Shown: positions 34,205 to 43,514 of the stretch, one piece after another
Layout: the number at the start of each line of letters is the position of its first letter
Position numbering within the stretch: position 1 is the stretch's first letter
Assembly (NCBI GenBank): GCA_028713555.1
Contig: JAQTOA010000003.1
Location: forward strand, 186,001 to 250,000
Direction of reading: 5' to 3'
DNA length: 64,000 nt
DNA from: Sterolibacterium sp.
Lineage (GTDB): Bacteria > Pseudomonadota > Gammaproteobacteria > Burkholderiales > Rhodocyclaceae
Position numbers and translations under genes: made by a program
Notes under the pieces: generated by a model
Told to the model about the DNA's origin: nothing
Seen by the model: the letters and a program-made list of their open reading frames with translations, nothing else
The model's database searches: none

Positions 34205-35035
34205 TTACTTGAACCAGGCACGCAATCTTGCCAACCACCCGATTACGCCGCGCGGCGCCGGATATGATTGCCTGACGCGCACCAGGATCACCGACACATT
34301 GTCGCGTCCGCCGTTATCATTTGCCAACTGCACCAGTTGCGTTGCCGCCAGTTCGAGGTTCGCGGAAAGCATCTGGACCGTAGCGCCTATTTCCTCGTCC
34401 TCAACCATGTCGTTTAATCCGTCCGAGCAGAACAGATAAATGTCGCCAGGCTGCGTAGCATAGTCGTGGATCTCCGGCTCGACGAGCGGATCCACACCCA
34501 CGGCACGGGTAACCAGATTCTTGTTTTGCGAGTGTCGCGCCTCTTCGACTGTCAGCATGCCGCTTTCGATCTGTTCCTGCAATAACGAATGATCTCGGGT
34601 GATCTGAATAAATTCCTCGCCACGCAGGCGATAGAGGCGCGAATCGCCAATGTGCGCCACGGTCATGGAGTTGTCGTAGAACACAGCCATGACCAAGGTG
34701 GTGCCCATGCCCGCATACTGGGGCTGGCTTTGTGCCGCTTGATACACAGCATGGTTGGCGCGTTCAATTTCTCTTTCGAGCAGGCCGTTTGCTCGTCGTT
34801 GGCCGTTGCTATCGAACAGATACGGCTCTTGCAGGGTAAGTGCTTTCCCTAGTTCGCTACCCAGCAGCGTGGTCACCATGCCGCTTGCCACCTCGCCGGC
34901 GTTATATCCGCCCATGCCATCGGCAAGTATCGCCAAGCCCAAAGCGGGATTGAGGTAAACAGCGTCCTCGTTATGCGAGCGAACCATCCCGGGATCGCTG
35001 CGGCTGACTGTCTCCAATGCCTGACTGAGGTCCAT
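34205..35035 (-). CDS. PP2C-family Ser/Thr protein phosphatase
   Basis: The 276-residue cytoplasmic phosphatase removes phosphate from Ser/Thr using two metal ions. It shows RSHNEDAV (about 19-26), ADGMGGYNAGE (about 38-48), AHIGDSRLYRLR near residue 128, SDGLND and DNVSVILVRV, all expected metal or core motifs. It starts 8 bp behind the kinase gene with AGGAG upstream, so kinase and phosphatase are made together. It should reverse phosphorylation by the neighbouring kinase, with the FHA protein as likely substrate or reader. Confidence 0.92.
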   Translation of the reverse strand: MDLSQALETVSRSDPGMVRSHNEDAVYLNPALGLAILADGMGGYNAGEVASGMVTTLLGSELGKALTLQEPYLFDSNGQRRANGLLEREIERANHAVYQAAQSQPQYAGMGTTLVMAVFYDNSMTVAHIGDSRLYRLRGEEFIQITRDHSLLQEQIESGMLTVEEARHSQNKNLVTRAVGVDPLVEPEIHDYATQPGDIYLFCSDGLNDMVEDEEIGATVQMLSANLELAATQLVQLANDNGGRDNVSVILVRVRQSYPAPRGVIGWLARLRAWFK

Positions 35036-35043
35036 GCGCGCTC

Positions 35044-37677
35044 CTAAATGCTGATATCCACTTGTCCCGAATCGCCGGGCGCCGCACCCACTGCGTCCTG
35101 CGCCAGGCAGCGACGTAGATCGATCGCCAATTCGGCACCCGTCTGATAGCGATTCTCCGCATCCTTGGTCAGTATCTTGTCGATGATTGCCGCCAGGGAA
35201 TCGGTAAGATCAGGATTAAGCTGGCGAATATCAGGATGCGGTTCGTTGGCGATCTTGAACATCAGTTGCGCCATCGAGTCGCCCTCGAAAGGCAGCTTGC
35301 CGCAGGCCAACTGATAGAGCGTCACACCGAGTGAAAAGAGATCGGAACGGCCATCGATCTTCTTGCCGGACAATTGTTCCGGCGACATGTAGCTTGGCGT
35401 GCCGAGCACCATGCCGGTCTTGGTCTTGCTGGAATCGGTGATGCGCGCAATGCCGAAGTCGGTCACCTTGACCTGATCGCTCTCGGGTTCAAACATGATG
35501 TTCGCCGGCTTAATGTCGCGGTGCACAACATGGTTCTCGTGGGCGTACGAAAGCGCGTCGGCAACCCGAGCGACGATGCTGATCACCTTGCCCAAAGGCA
35601 GCAGATTGCCCGGTTTGGTATAAGGTACCAGATCCTTGCCCTTGAGGAATTCCATGGCGATATAGGCAAGATCGTGTTCCTCGCCGGCATCGTACATAGT
35701 CACGATATTCTGGTGATTGAGCCGGCCGGCGGTCTCGGCTTCGCGGAAAAAGCGTTCCTTGACCTCGGCCAGTTCGTCTCCCTCGAACTCCTGGGACAAG
35801 GCCATGGTCTTGATGGCGACGATGCGGTTGATCTTCGGATCGCGGCCAAGATAAACCACGCCCATGGCACCTTTGCCCAGTTCCTTCTCGAGTTGATAGC
35901 GGCCCAGCATCGGCTTTTCGACATTGCCAGCGCCGTCCATTATGCTCGCATTGCTGCGTCCGCCGCCGCTACCGCCAAGGATCACCGTCTCCGACAACTG
36001 CTTGGCGCGATTCAGGCGTTGCTCCAGATCGCGGAACTTCGGGTTGTAATCGGACATATAGCGGAACACCGCCTCGGCCTTGTTAAATTGGCGCTTGCGT
36101 TCGAAGTCCAATGCCAGATTGTATAAATTTTCCATGAGGTGGTCGTCGAGAGGGCACCGGCGAAACTTGTCAAAGGCCGTATCGAGTTGTCCCTGCCCTT
36201 GATAGGCCAATCCGAGCATGCGATTTGACTCGGACGATTCGAGCTCGGATTTCTCCTTGCCACGTTCTGTAAGCAGAAAATGTTTGGTGGTCAGCAGCAA
36301 GTGGCCGAGCAACAGCAACGTTGCCGGAATCATCAGTTGCAACCAGAGCAATTGAGTGGTCATCAGAATGAAGTGCGCTGCCAGAAGCGCCGCCAGAATC
36401 GCGGCGGTGATACCCGCCCCCATGCCCGCCTTGAGTCGCGGCAGCAAAGCGATCAAGTATGTGGCAACCAATAACAGTGCAGCTTTCTCGGCCCAGAACG
36501 CCCAGGTGGGAACTACAAAAAAATGCTCGGAAAGCAGACTAGAGACAGCGTGTGCCAATACCAGCACATCCGGCATGGCTGGCGATACCGGGGTTGGATG
36601 CACGCTGCCGACGCCGGCCGCGGTCGGACCGATCAACACGATCTTATCGCGGTATTTGTCAAACGGAATCTTGCCGCTTTTTACATCGAAGAATGAATCA
36701 ACCTGAAATGCCGGTTTACCCTCGGCATCCTTGTAAAAGAAAGTATTCATGCGCGTGTCGGCATCGGTGCCGATTTTCAGATTGCCGAGCTTGACCGAAT
36801 TACCCAGTTGCACTTGGACGTCATTGACGCCAAGGTTCAGGCTTTTTGCCGCAATCATCAGCGACAGCGCCGGATACAACTGGTCGAAGTACCCCAAAAC
36901 TAGAGGTTCGCTGCGGATACCACCATCGACATCCGGCGTCGTATTCAGGTGTCCGATGACCGCCGCACTGTTGCCAAGCGAGTCAATCACCAAGGCATCA
37001 ACTTCAGCCGTCGGGATCGGCGCAAACTCCCCACCAGCCTTGACTTTGACGGCATGCCTGGTGACGTAATCGGGCAATTCCTTGTCGGGACGACCGCGTG
37101 GCTCGCCGATCTTGAATAATATCGGCAAGGCAACATTACCCGCCTTGGCAAAACTATCCGCCAGACGCCGGTCAGTGTTCAGTTTTACTTCCGCCTCGGC
37201 CAGTTGCACTCCCATCTGAGCTAGCGGTGATAAAGCAGTCGGAACAACTGGAGGTTCTATGCCCCCCGCCGGCAACGGAGCGGCAGGTACAGCCGTCGGC
37301 GCGACCTCAGCGGGAAGGGGACCGCCCGCTTGAGTGTAGAGTTCCATCAATTTGTTGATGTAAACCAAACCCGCATCAAGCTGTGGTTCGGAATAGAGCA
37401 CGGTAGTGGCTATCACCTTGGTTTTAGCGGCGGCAAGCTTATCCACCATCTCCGCCATCACCTCACGTGACCATGGCCAGCGACCGATGTTGTCGAGGCT
37501 TTGCTTGTCTATGGCGATTACCGCCACCTTCTCGCTAGGGCTGCGAGCCGTAGCGCCTACGCCAATATCATAAGCCTTGCGTTCCAGGCTCTGCAATAGA
37601 TCACTGTTGCCTGAGAAAAGCACGATCAAGCTCACAGCCAAGCCGAGAAACCAATCGCTTTTCCAAAAATTGTTCAT
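35044..37677 (-). CDS. CHASE2-TPR Ser/Thr protein kinase
   Basis: An 877-residue membrane kinase with an unusual domain order. A membrane helix (about 8-24) and a CHASE2 periplasmic sensor (about 30-385) come first; the sensor is interrupted by a Pro/Ala-rich insertion near 120-165. Three membrane helices (about 395-465) follow, then a TPR-like helical part (about 485-560) and a C-terminal Hanks-type kinase (591-855). Catalytic marks are GKGAMGVVYLG, VAIK, HRDIKPAN near 719, DFG near 740 and the GTPSYMSPEQ activation segment. The kinase thus lies C-terminal to the sensor, opposite to the common PknB order. It heads the signalling operon and carries GGAGG before its ATG. Confidence 0.92.
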   Translation of the reverse strand: MNNFWKSDWFLGLAVSLIVLFSGNSDLLQSLERKAYDIGVGATARSPSEKVAVIAIDKQSLDNIGRWPWSREVMAEMVDKLAAAKTKVIATTVLYSEPQLDAGLVYINKLMELYTQAGGPLPAEVAPTAVPAAPLPAGGIEPPVVPTALSPLAQMGVQLAEAEVKLNTDRRLADSFAKAGNVALPILFKIGEPRGRPDKELPDYVTRHAVKVKAGGEFAPIPTAEVDALVIDSLGNSAAVIGHLNTTPDVDGGIRSEPLVLGYFDQLYPALSLMIAAKSLNLGVNDVQVQLGNSVKLGNLKIGTDADTRMNTFFYKDAEGKPAFQVDSFFDVKSGKIPFDKYRDKIVLIGPTAAGVGSVHPTPVSPAMPDVLVLAHAVSSLLSEHFFVVPTWAFWAEKAALLLVATYLIALLPRLKAGMGAGITAAILAALLAAHFILMTTQLLWLQLMIPATLLLLGHLLLTTKHFLLTERGKEKSELESSESNRMLGLAYQGQGQLDTAFDKFRRCPLDDHLMENLYNLALDFERKRQFNKAEAVFRYMSDYNPKFRDLEQRLNRAKQLSETVILGGSGGGRSNASIMDGAGNVEKPMLGRYQLEKELGKGAMGVVYLGRDPKINRIVAIKTMALSQEFEGDELAEVKERFFREAETAGRLNHQNIVTMYDAGEEHDLAYIAMEFLKGKDLVPYTKPGNLLPLGKVISIVARVADALSYAHENHVVHRDIKPANIMFEPESDQVKVTDFGIARITDSSKTKTGMVLGTPSYMSPEQLSGKKIDGRSDLFSLGVTLYQLACGKLPFEGDSMAQLMFKIANEPHPDIRQLNPDLTDSLAAIIDKILTKDAENRYQTGAELAIDLRRCLAQDAVGAAPGDSGQVDISI

Positions 37678-37722
37678 GTCGCTTACGCCTCCAATGCAAC
37701 GGGAACGACAGCTGCAACCAGC

Positions 37723-37745
37723 ATTGCATCATATTTTGATGCAAT
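37723..37745. repeat. Palindrome upstream of the kinase operon
   Basis: ATTGCATCA (37723-37731) and TGATGCAAT (37737-37745) are perfect 9-bp arms around five bases, ending 45 bp upstream of the kinase start codon. It could be the operator of the signalling operon or a leader hairpin. No convincing -35/-10 pair was found next to it. Confidence 0.65.
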
Positions 37746-37872
37746 AAGTCCATGTTGAAACAGGATGATAACGCCAATTCTTACAGTCAAGCATCAAGTG
37801 AGTCAAATAATTATGCCGCTATGGACTCATCTTATCCAGACTCGCCAAATTAAGCGCAGCGTAGCTATCAGT

Positions 37873-38571
37873 TCAAACCACACGGTCACCTGCAATGGCT
37901 GTTTGGCGGTGCGCCAGCCAGCGACCGATAATCACCACCAATAGCGAGCAACCGATGCCGGCGGGTTGCTCGATCCAGTGCGCGTTAGCCTGGATCCAGG
38001 CGGAAATGGCGAGATCGCTGACCGCCATTTCGCCGGCGATGTAACCAAGCAAGGCGGCGCCCAGAGTGACGATCAGCGGGAATCGCTCCATCAATCGCAG
38101 CATCACCGAGCTGCCGAAAACAATTAGTGGAATGCTTATCGCCAAGCCAAGCACTAGCAAGCCCACGTTGCCTTTTGCAGCAGCCGCAATACCAATGACA
38201 TTATCAAGGCTCATCACCATGTCGGCAACGAGTATCGTTTTGATTGCGGCAAATACCGTATCCTTGCTCTCGATATCTTTCCCGCAGTCCCCTTCCGGCA
38301 CCAGCAACTTGATCCCGATCCAAAGCAACAGTGCGCTGCCGATTAGCTTGAGATAAGGCAGTCTGAGCATCTCGACCACAAATACGGTCAGAATCACGCG
38401 CATGACGACAGCCGCAAAACTGCCGAAAACGATCGCTTTTCTCTGCTGGCGTCGCGGCAAGGAACGAACAGCAAGCGCAATCACCACCGCGTTGTCACCG
38501 CTCAGGACGATATCGACGCCGATGATCTGCAGCAGTGAGGTCCAGAATTGGCTACCGAGCACACCATCCAT
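37873..38571 (-). CDS. TerC-family integral membrane protein
   Basis: The 232-residue protein has about seven membrane helices and the acidic TerC motifs GVDIVLSGDNAVVIAL near the start and ADMVMSLDNVIGIA in the middle. TerC/YjbE proteins are linked to metal (often manganese) export or metalation of secreted enzymes. It lies behind the sucCD terminator and ahead of the kinase operon on the same strand. No yybP-ykoY riboswitch is visible in the short upstream gap. Confidence 0.85.
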   Translation of the reverse strand: MDGVLGSQFWTSLLQIIGVDIVLSGDNAVVIALAVRSLPRRQQRKAIVFGSFAAVVMRVILTVFVVEMLRLPYLKLIGSALLLWIGIKLLVPEGDCGKDIESKDTVFAAIKTILVADMVMSLDNVIGIAAAAKGNVGLLVLGLAISIPLIVFGSSVMLRLMERFPLIVTLGAALLGYIAGEMAVSDLAISAWIQANAHWIEQPAGIGCSLLVVIIGRWLAHRQTAIAGDRVV

Positions 38572-38635
38572 GGCAACATCCGAATAATTGATCAGTGACC
38601 CTATCCAAGCATGCTACTTGAATCGCTTTAAGTAA

Positions 38636-38674
38636 ACGAAAAATCGCCTTGCTTTTCGCAAGGCGATTTTTCGT
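38636..38674 (-). terminator. Rho-independent terminator of sucCD
   Basis: ACGAAAAATCGCCTTGC (38636-38652) and its exact complement (38658-38674) form a 17-bp stem with a five-base loop. The stem lies 17 bp past the sucD stop codon, and a T-rich tract follows on the minus strand. The symmetric A/T ends also allow weak termination from the opposite side. Confidence 0.92.
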
Positions 38675-38691
38675 TCGACTGAAGCCAGTCG

Positions 38692-39585
38692 TTACAACAA
38701 CGACTTAAGCAACTTGCCCATTTCCGCCGGATTGCGGGTAACAGTGAAACCGCATTCTTCCATGATGGCGAGCTTGGCTTCGGCCGTGTCGGCCCCGCCT
38801 GAAATCAGCGCACCGGCGTGACCCATGCGCTTGCCCGGAGGAGCAGTCACCCCGGCGATAAAACCGACGATGGGCTTCTTCATGTTAGCCTTGCACCATA
38901 CTGCGGCTTCAGCTTCATCGGGTCCGCCAATTTCGCCGATCATGATCACCGCATCGGTATCCGGGTCATTGTTAAACAGCTTCATGATGTCGATGTGCTT
39001 GAGACCGTTGATCGGGTCGCCACCGATACCCACGGCGGAGGATTGGCCCAGCCCGAGATCGGTAAGTTGTCCGACAGCTTCATAGGTCAGCGTGCCGGAG
39101 CGCGACACCACGCCAATGCGTCCCTTTTTGTGGATGTGTCCCGGCATGATGCCGATCTTGATTTCTTCCGGAGTGATCAGGCCGGGGCAGTTCGGGCCAA
39201 GCAGGAGGGTTTCCTTGCCGCCGCCGGCCACCTTGGCTTTCATCTTGTTGCGGACTTCCAGCATGTCGCGCACTGGAATGCCTTCGGTAATGCAAATGAC
39301 TAGGTCCAGATCAGCTTCAACCGCTTCCCAGACAGCCGCAGCGGCGCCCGGTGGCGGCACGTAAATCACGGAGACTGTCGCACCAGAAGCTGCAGAAGCT
39401 TCCTTGACTGAAGCATAAATTGGGATATCAAAAATCTTTTCGCCGGCCTTCTTCGGGTTGACACCGGCGACGAAGCAGTTTTTGCCGTTGGCATATTCCT
39501 GGCATTTTTCGGTGTGAAACTGGCCAGTCTTGCCGGTGATGCCCTGGGTAATAACCTTGGTGTTTTTGTTGATCAGAATGGACAT
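38692..39585 (-). CDS. sucD: Succinate-CoA ligase alpha subunit
   Basis: The 297-residue subunit binds CoA and carries the phosphohistidine of succinyl-CoA synthetase in the TCA cycle. The N-terminal CoA-binding fold includes [13 protein letters not shown]; the catalytic histidine lies in [10 protein letters not shown] near residue 253. [11 protein letters not shown] and GIGGDP are also typical. Length is usual for the family. It starts 9 bp behind sucC and ends before a strong terminator, forming a two-gene operon without the sucAB genes. Confidence 0.97.
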   Translation of the reverse strand: MSILINKNTKVITQGITGKTGQFHTEKCQEYANGKNCFVAGVNPKKAGEKIFDIPIYASVKEASAASGATVSVIYVPPPGAAAAVWEAVEADLDLVICITEGIPVRDMLEVRNKMKAKVAGGGKETLLLGPNCPGLITPEEIKIGIMPGHIHKKGRIGVVSRSGTLTYEAVGQLTDLGLGQSSAVGIGGDPINGLKHIDIMKLFNNDPDTDAVIMIGEIGGPDEAEAAVWCKANMKKPIVGFIAGVTAPPGKRMGHAGALISGGADTAEAKLAIMEECGFTVTRNPAEMGKLLKSLL

Positions 39586-39594
39586 TTCTACTCC

Positions 39595-40761
39595 TTACTT
39601 GCCGGCGACAACGGCGACGATTTTCTGTGCCGCTTCCGCCATATTGTCGGCGGAAATGATGGGAAGACCTGAATCCTTGAGAATCTTTTTGCCGATCTCG
39701 TCGTTGGTGCCCTTCATGCGCACCACCAGCGGCACACTCAGATGCACCACGCGGGCGGCAGCCACGATGCCCTCGGCAATGGTGTCGCACTTCATGATAC
39801 CGCCGAAAATATTCACCAGGATGCCCTTGACCGCCGGATTTTTCAGCATGATCTTGAAAGCCTCGGTCACTTTCTCGGTGGTGGCGCCTCCACCGACATC
39901 GAGGAAGTTGGCGGGTTCGGCACCGAACAGTTTGATCGCGTCCATGGTGGCCATCGCCAGCCCGGCGCCATTCACCAGGCAACCAATGTTGCCGTCTAGG
40001 GCAATGTATGTCAGGTCGAACTTGGAGGCGGCGACTTCATCCGGATCCTCTTCATCCAGATCGCGATAGGCAACAATTTCGGGCTGGCGATAGAGCGAGT
40101 TGTCATCGAAATTGAACTTGGCGTCGAGCGCCTTGATGTTGCCATTGGCTTCCAGGATCAGCGGATTGATTTCTGCCAGGGAAGCGTCGGTTTCCATGTA
40201 ACAGCGATACAGGTTCTTGATCAGCGTAACCGCTTGGGCCAGCGAGCCCTCGGGTACGCCAATGCCGCGCGCCAATTTGCTGGCCTGAAGGTCGCTCATG
40301 CCGACAACCGGATCGACAAATTCCTTGAGAATCTTTTCCGGTGTGTCATGGGCGACCTTCTCGATATCCATGCCGCCTTCCGAAGAGGCCATCACCGCAA
40401 CCTTTTGCGAGGCACGATCGGTCAGCACCGCCAGATAGTATTCTTTCTTGATGTCAGCGCCGTCTTCGATCAACAGGCGCTTCACCCTGCGGCCCTGCGG
40501 ACCGGTCTGGTGCGTCACCAGCTGCATGCCGAGAATCTGGCTTGCATACTGTTTGACCTCATCCAGCGACTTGGCAACCTTTACGCCGCCGCCCTTGCCG
40601 CGACCTCCGGCATGGATCTGGGCTTTGACTACCCAGACATTGCCACCCAAATCCTTGGCAACCTTGACTGCTTCTTCTACTGAAAAAGCCGGATTGCCGC
40701 GCGGAGTCGTTACCCCGAACTTCCTGAGAATTTCCTTGCCTTGATATTCATGAATTTTCAT
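39595..40761 (-). CDS. sucC: Succinate-CoA ligase beta subunit
   Basis: The 388-residue ATP-grasp subunit provides the nucleotide and succinate sites. It starts [17 protein letters not shown] and has the [10 protein letters not shown] loop near residue 50, EINPL and the C-terminal [13 protein letters not shown] at 40761 has AAGGA at good distance; the open frame upstream is not coding. It pairs with sucD. Confidence 0.97.
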   Translation of the reverse strand: MKIHEYQGKEILRKFGVTTPRGNPAFSVEEAVKVAKDLGGNVWVVKAQIHAGGRGKGGGVKVAKSLDEVKQYASQILGMQLVTHQTGPQGRRVKRLLIEDGADIKKEYYLAVLTDRASQKVAVMASSEGGMDIEKVAHDTPEKILKEFVDPVVGMSDLQASKLARGIGVPEGSLAQAVTLIKNLYRCYMETDASLAEINPLILEANGNIKALDAKFNFDDNSLYRQPEIVAYRDLDEEDPDEVAASKFDLTYIALDGNIGCLVNGAGLAMATMDAIKLFGAEPANFLDVGGGATTEKVTEAFKIMLKNPAVKGILVNIFGGIMKCDTIAEGIVAAARVVHLSVPLVVRMKGTNDEIGKKILKDSGLPIISADNMAEAAQKIVAVVAGK

Positions 40762-41194
40762 GAGTTTTCCTTGTGTGCAAAAAATGAGTATTTCGTGCTC
40801 TAGCCGGTCTTCCGGCCTCTGAACCAACGCGGGTAATAGCGCCGAACCGTTTTGGAACCGGTGTTCAACGCATGACAGCGATCGAACCGGAACGGTTGGA
40901 TAAGTGGATCACACCCTTCAGTACCACACATTTTTCTAGCCAAAGTCCGGATTGACGCGGACGGCATGTCCAGAAGTAATTCTGTCACGTGAGTACAACT
41001 GCGCATGCCATTCCCGCGCTTCGAACCCTCGGCCCCAATAGACCGGGTGTGGATACGTTTGAGTGAGGGAACGCCTGGCAGCAGAGGCATGGGGCAGGCA
41101 ATAAATCCAAGCGAAGATCATGGAAAATTAACAACCGCGTCATTCTATCACATTATGGCCTGCCGTTGCTCGCTGCCGCCGCGTCCAATCCGCG
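40762..41194. other. Intergenic region upstream of sucC
   Basis: About 430 bp with no convincing gene; a 96-codon frame at 40800-41090 (minus) has no recognisable domain. It contains a small hairpin GCCGG/CCGGC at 40803-40816 and a longer-range pair AACCGTT (40845-40851) / AACGGTT (40891-40897). The sucCD promoter must lie here. A possible extended -10 is TGATAGAAT on the minus strand at 41142-41150, which would imply a leader of about 370 bases. Confidence 0.45.
41142..41150 (-). promoter_or_regulatory. Possible extended -10 promoter for sucCD
   Basis: On the minus strand TGATAGAAT combines an extended -10 TG with TAGAAT. No -35 box is recognisable, and the distance to sucC is long, so this is tentative. 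Confidence 0.3.
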
Positions 41195-42853
41195 TCAAGC
41201 GGGGTGTCGCGACTGAACCACAAAGAAACGGCTAGCCACAAAGGCGCTATCGATCAGACAGGCATTGGCAGCCGGATTGGCGCCTGTGCCATGATAGTCG
41301 GAGAACCCCGTCGACTGATTGACATATATGCCATCAGTAAGATTAAACGACAGCGCTACGCCCACGCGCAGGGAGATTTCTTCAGACAGTTGCCAGATCG
41401 GCCGTGAAGTCGAATGGACCATAAAGGTCAGAGCCCCTTGTTCTCGCATCACGCGTTCAGCCACCGAGAGGCTTTCCAGCGTTGTCGCCGTCTCTACCAC
41501 GAAACTGATCGGACCGAAGCGCTCCTCGGCATAAGCGGGCGTATCCGCGACATCCACCTTGAGCAGCAGCGGCGTCTGGACGCGCGCATCGGGATACTGC
41601 GGGTGATGCAGCGCCGTCGATTCGAGCAACACCTCGCCCAACTCGCGCGAAGCCTCGATGCGAGCCATAGTAGCAGGCGACTGGATCGCCCCAAGAAGAT
41701 CGAGCACGCGTTGCGTATCGGCCAAAGAAACATTCAGCGCGCGGGACAAGTCAAGTTCGAACTGGCCAATAGGGATGGTCTGGTCTGGAGTTTTCACGCC
41801 ATCGCGCGAAACGAAGATGGCCTGTGGCGTGGTGCACATCTGACCGGAATACAGTGACAAGCTGTGAGCGAGGTTCTTCAGCATGCCCTGATAATCGTCG
41901 GTTGAGTCGATAATGACGCAATTGACACCGGCTTTCTCGGTAAACACCACGGCTTGACGCGCATGCTCCTCCAGCCATTCACCGAACACCGGTCCACCGG
42001 TGTAATCGATGCTGCGAACCTCGGATCGGGTCGCCACTTCCCTGGCGATCGGGGTATCTGGATCGTCGACCAGCAGACTGACTAGGTTCGCATCGAAGCC
42101 GGCTTCCTTGAGCGTCTGCCGCACCACCGCAACGCTCAGGGCCAGCGGCAGGATGACACTTGGGTGAGGTTTGACGATCACTGGGTTGCCCGTCACCAGA
42201 CTGGCAAACAAGCCCGGATAGCCATTCCAAGCGGGAAACGTCGAACAGCCAATCACCAAGGCAATACCGCGCGGCACGATGCTGTAGGTTTTCGCCAAAC
42301 GCAGCCCAGGATGATTAACTTGCGGTTTCTCCCACAGCGCCGTCTCCGGCACCTGCTTCATCTCACGGTAGGCATAGGCAACGGCCTCTAAGCCGCGCCC
42401 CTGCGCCTGCGGACCAGCGGACAGGAAAGCCATTGACAGCCCCTGCCCGGTAGTATGCATCACGGCATGGGCCATCTCCATGCTGTGCGCATTGAGCCTG
42501 TCCAGCATTTCGAGGCAAACGCCGGCACGGGCATCGGGTCCAGCCTTGATCCAAGCGGTCATTGCGCTCTTGGCCGCATTAATCAGGGTATCCGGATGAC
42601 ACTTCGGGTAACTGATATTGAGCGACAATCCATACGGAGAATCCTCGGCTCCACCGCGTTCGATCACACCAGGTTGGTCAAGATAGAACTGGGCATCACG
42701 ATAGGCCTCGAAGGCCACTCGCCCCTCCTCAAGCGCATTTTCGCCGTAGGCTTTGATACTTTCCGGATAAGGGTTCCAGTACCCGCGCTTTTTGATGGCG
42801 ACCATGGCCTGTGCCAACAGCGGTTTGTGTTTTTCGAATAGTGGGTGAGGCAT
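41195..42853 (-). CDS. paaN: PaaN-type aldehyde dehydrogenase
   Basis: A 552-residue protein of the aldehyde dehydrogenase superfamily, matching the PaaN group annotated in phenylacetate breakdown rather than the longer PaaZ, since no C-terminal hydratase domain is present. Visible marks are VIGCSTFPAWNGYPGLFASL in the cofactor domain, NPVIVKPHPS, and SGQMCTTPQAIFV near residue 360 with the catalytic cysteine. ATG at 42853 has GGAG at 8 bp. No paaABCDE, paaK or paaG genes lie in the window, so the pathway assignment rests on family likeness only. Confidence 0.8.
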   Translation of the reverse strand: MPHPLFEKHKPLLAQAMVAIKKRGYWNPYPESIKAYGENALEEGRVAFEAYRDAQFYLDQPGVIERGGAEDSPYGLSLNISYPKCHPDTLINAAKSAMTAWIKAGPDARAGVCLEMLDRLNAHSMEMAHAVMHTTGQGLSMAFLSAGPQAQGRGLEAVAYAYREMKQVPETALWEKPQVNHPGLRLAKTYSIVPRGIALVIGCSTFPAWNGYPGLFASLVTGNPVIVKPHPSVILPLALSVAVVRQTLKEAGFDANLVSLLVDDPDTPIAREVATRSEVRSIDYTGGPVFGEWLEEHARQAVVFTEKAGVNCVIIDSTDDYQGMLKNLAHSLSLYSGQMCTTPQAIFVSRDGVKTPDQTIPIGQFELDLSRALNVSLADTQRVLDLLGAIQSPATMARIEASRELGEVLLESTALHHPQYPDARVQTPLLLKVDVADTPAYAEERFGPISFVVETATTLESLSVAERVMREQGALTFMVHSTSRPIWQLSEEISLRVGVALSFNLTDGIYVNQSTGFSDYHGTGANPAANACLIDSAFVASRFFVVQSRHPA

Positions 42854-42911
42854 CGGTTTTCTCCGGCTTGACGGAAGGTGCTCATGCAAAAACAGATCGG
42901 CTTGTTGCCGT

Positions 42912-42917
42912 TATGAT
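42912..42917 (+). promoter_or_regulatory. Candidate -10 box of msrA
   Basis: TATGAT lies only 11 bp upstream of the msrA ATG. If used, the transcript would start about five bases before the start codon, which fits the absence of a Shine-Dalgarno sequence. No good -35 box is present. Confidence 0.35.
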
Positions 42918-42928
42918 ACATTTTCATT

Positions 42929-43474
42929 ATGGGGAATACGGGAAAATTTGAGCTTGCCACACTCGGCGGCGGCTGTTTCTGGTGCTTGGAAGCCATATTC
43001 GTCCGCCTGCGCGGTGTTGCGACAACGGTTTCTGGCTACTGCGGAGGCAACGCGATAAACCCAAGCTACCCTGCGGTGTGCGAGGGTAATACAGGCCATG
43101 CCGAGGTAGTGCAGGTAAAATTTGAGCCAGCGCTGGTTAGCTACCACAAACTACTTGAAGTATTCTTCGCCATCCACGATCCGACTACCCGAAACCGTCA
43201 GGGTTATGACATCGGCACCCAGTACCGCTCGGTAATCTTCACCCACTCCGACGTGCAGGCGCGAACTGCCGTCGAGACTATCGCCGCGCTCAATACGGCG
43301 CACGTGTACAACAACCCCATTGTCACTGAAGTTCTCGCTAGCGAGGCTTTCTATCCAGCCGAGGACTACCACCAGAGCTACTTCAGCAACAACACGGATC
43401 AACCGTACTGCCAAGCAGTTGTCGCGCCAAAGCTAGAGATGTTTCTGAAGAAATTCGGAGATCGGAATAAGTAG
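42929..43474 (+). CDS. msrA: Peptide-methionine (S)-S-oxide reductase
   Basis: The 181-residue enzyme repairs oxidised methionine in proteins. It has the catalytic GCFWCLE near residue 15, GYCGG, YPAVCEGNTGHAE and the RSVIF and AEDYHQSYF segments of the family; length is normal. Fused MsrB is absent. There is no ribosome-binding site before the ATG. It diverges from paaN across 75 bp. Confidence 0.95.
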   Translation: MGNTGKFELATLGGGCFWCLEAIFVRLRGVATTVSGYCGGNAINPSYPAVCEGNTGHAEVVQVKFEPALVSYHKLLEVFFAIHDPTTRNRQGYDIGTQYRSVIFTHSDVQARTAVETIAALNTAHVYNNPIVTEVLASEAFYPAEDYHQSYFSNNTDQPYCQAVVAPKLEMFLKKFGDRNK

Positions 43475-43514
43475 GCGCCCTGCTCAGCAGCGTCCAATAA
43501 AACTCACTCAAACT

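Noticed and set aside
38572..38690. yybP-ykoY manganese riboswitch upstream of the TerC gene
   Set aside because: The gap is filled by the sucCD terminator, and no conserved aptamer helices are visible.
40800..41090. 96-codon minus-strand frame upstream of sucC
   Set aside because: No family likeness and no ribosome-binding site; more likely leader or non-coding DNA.
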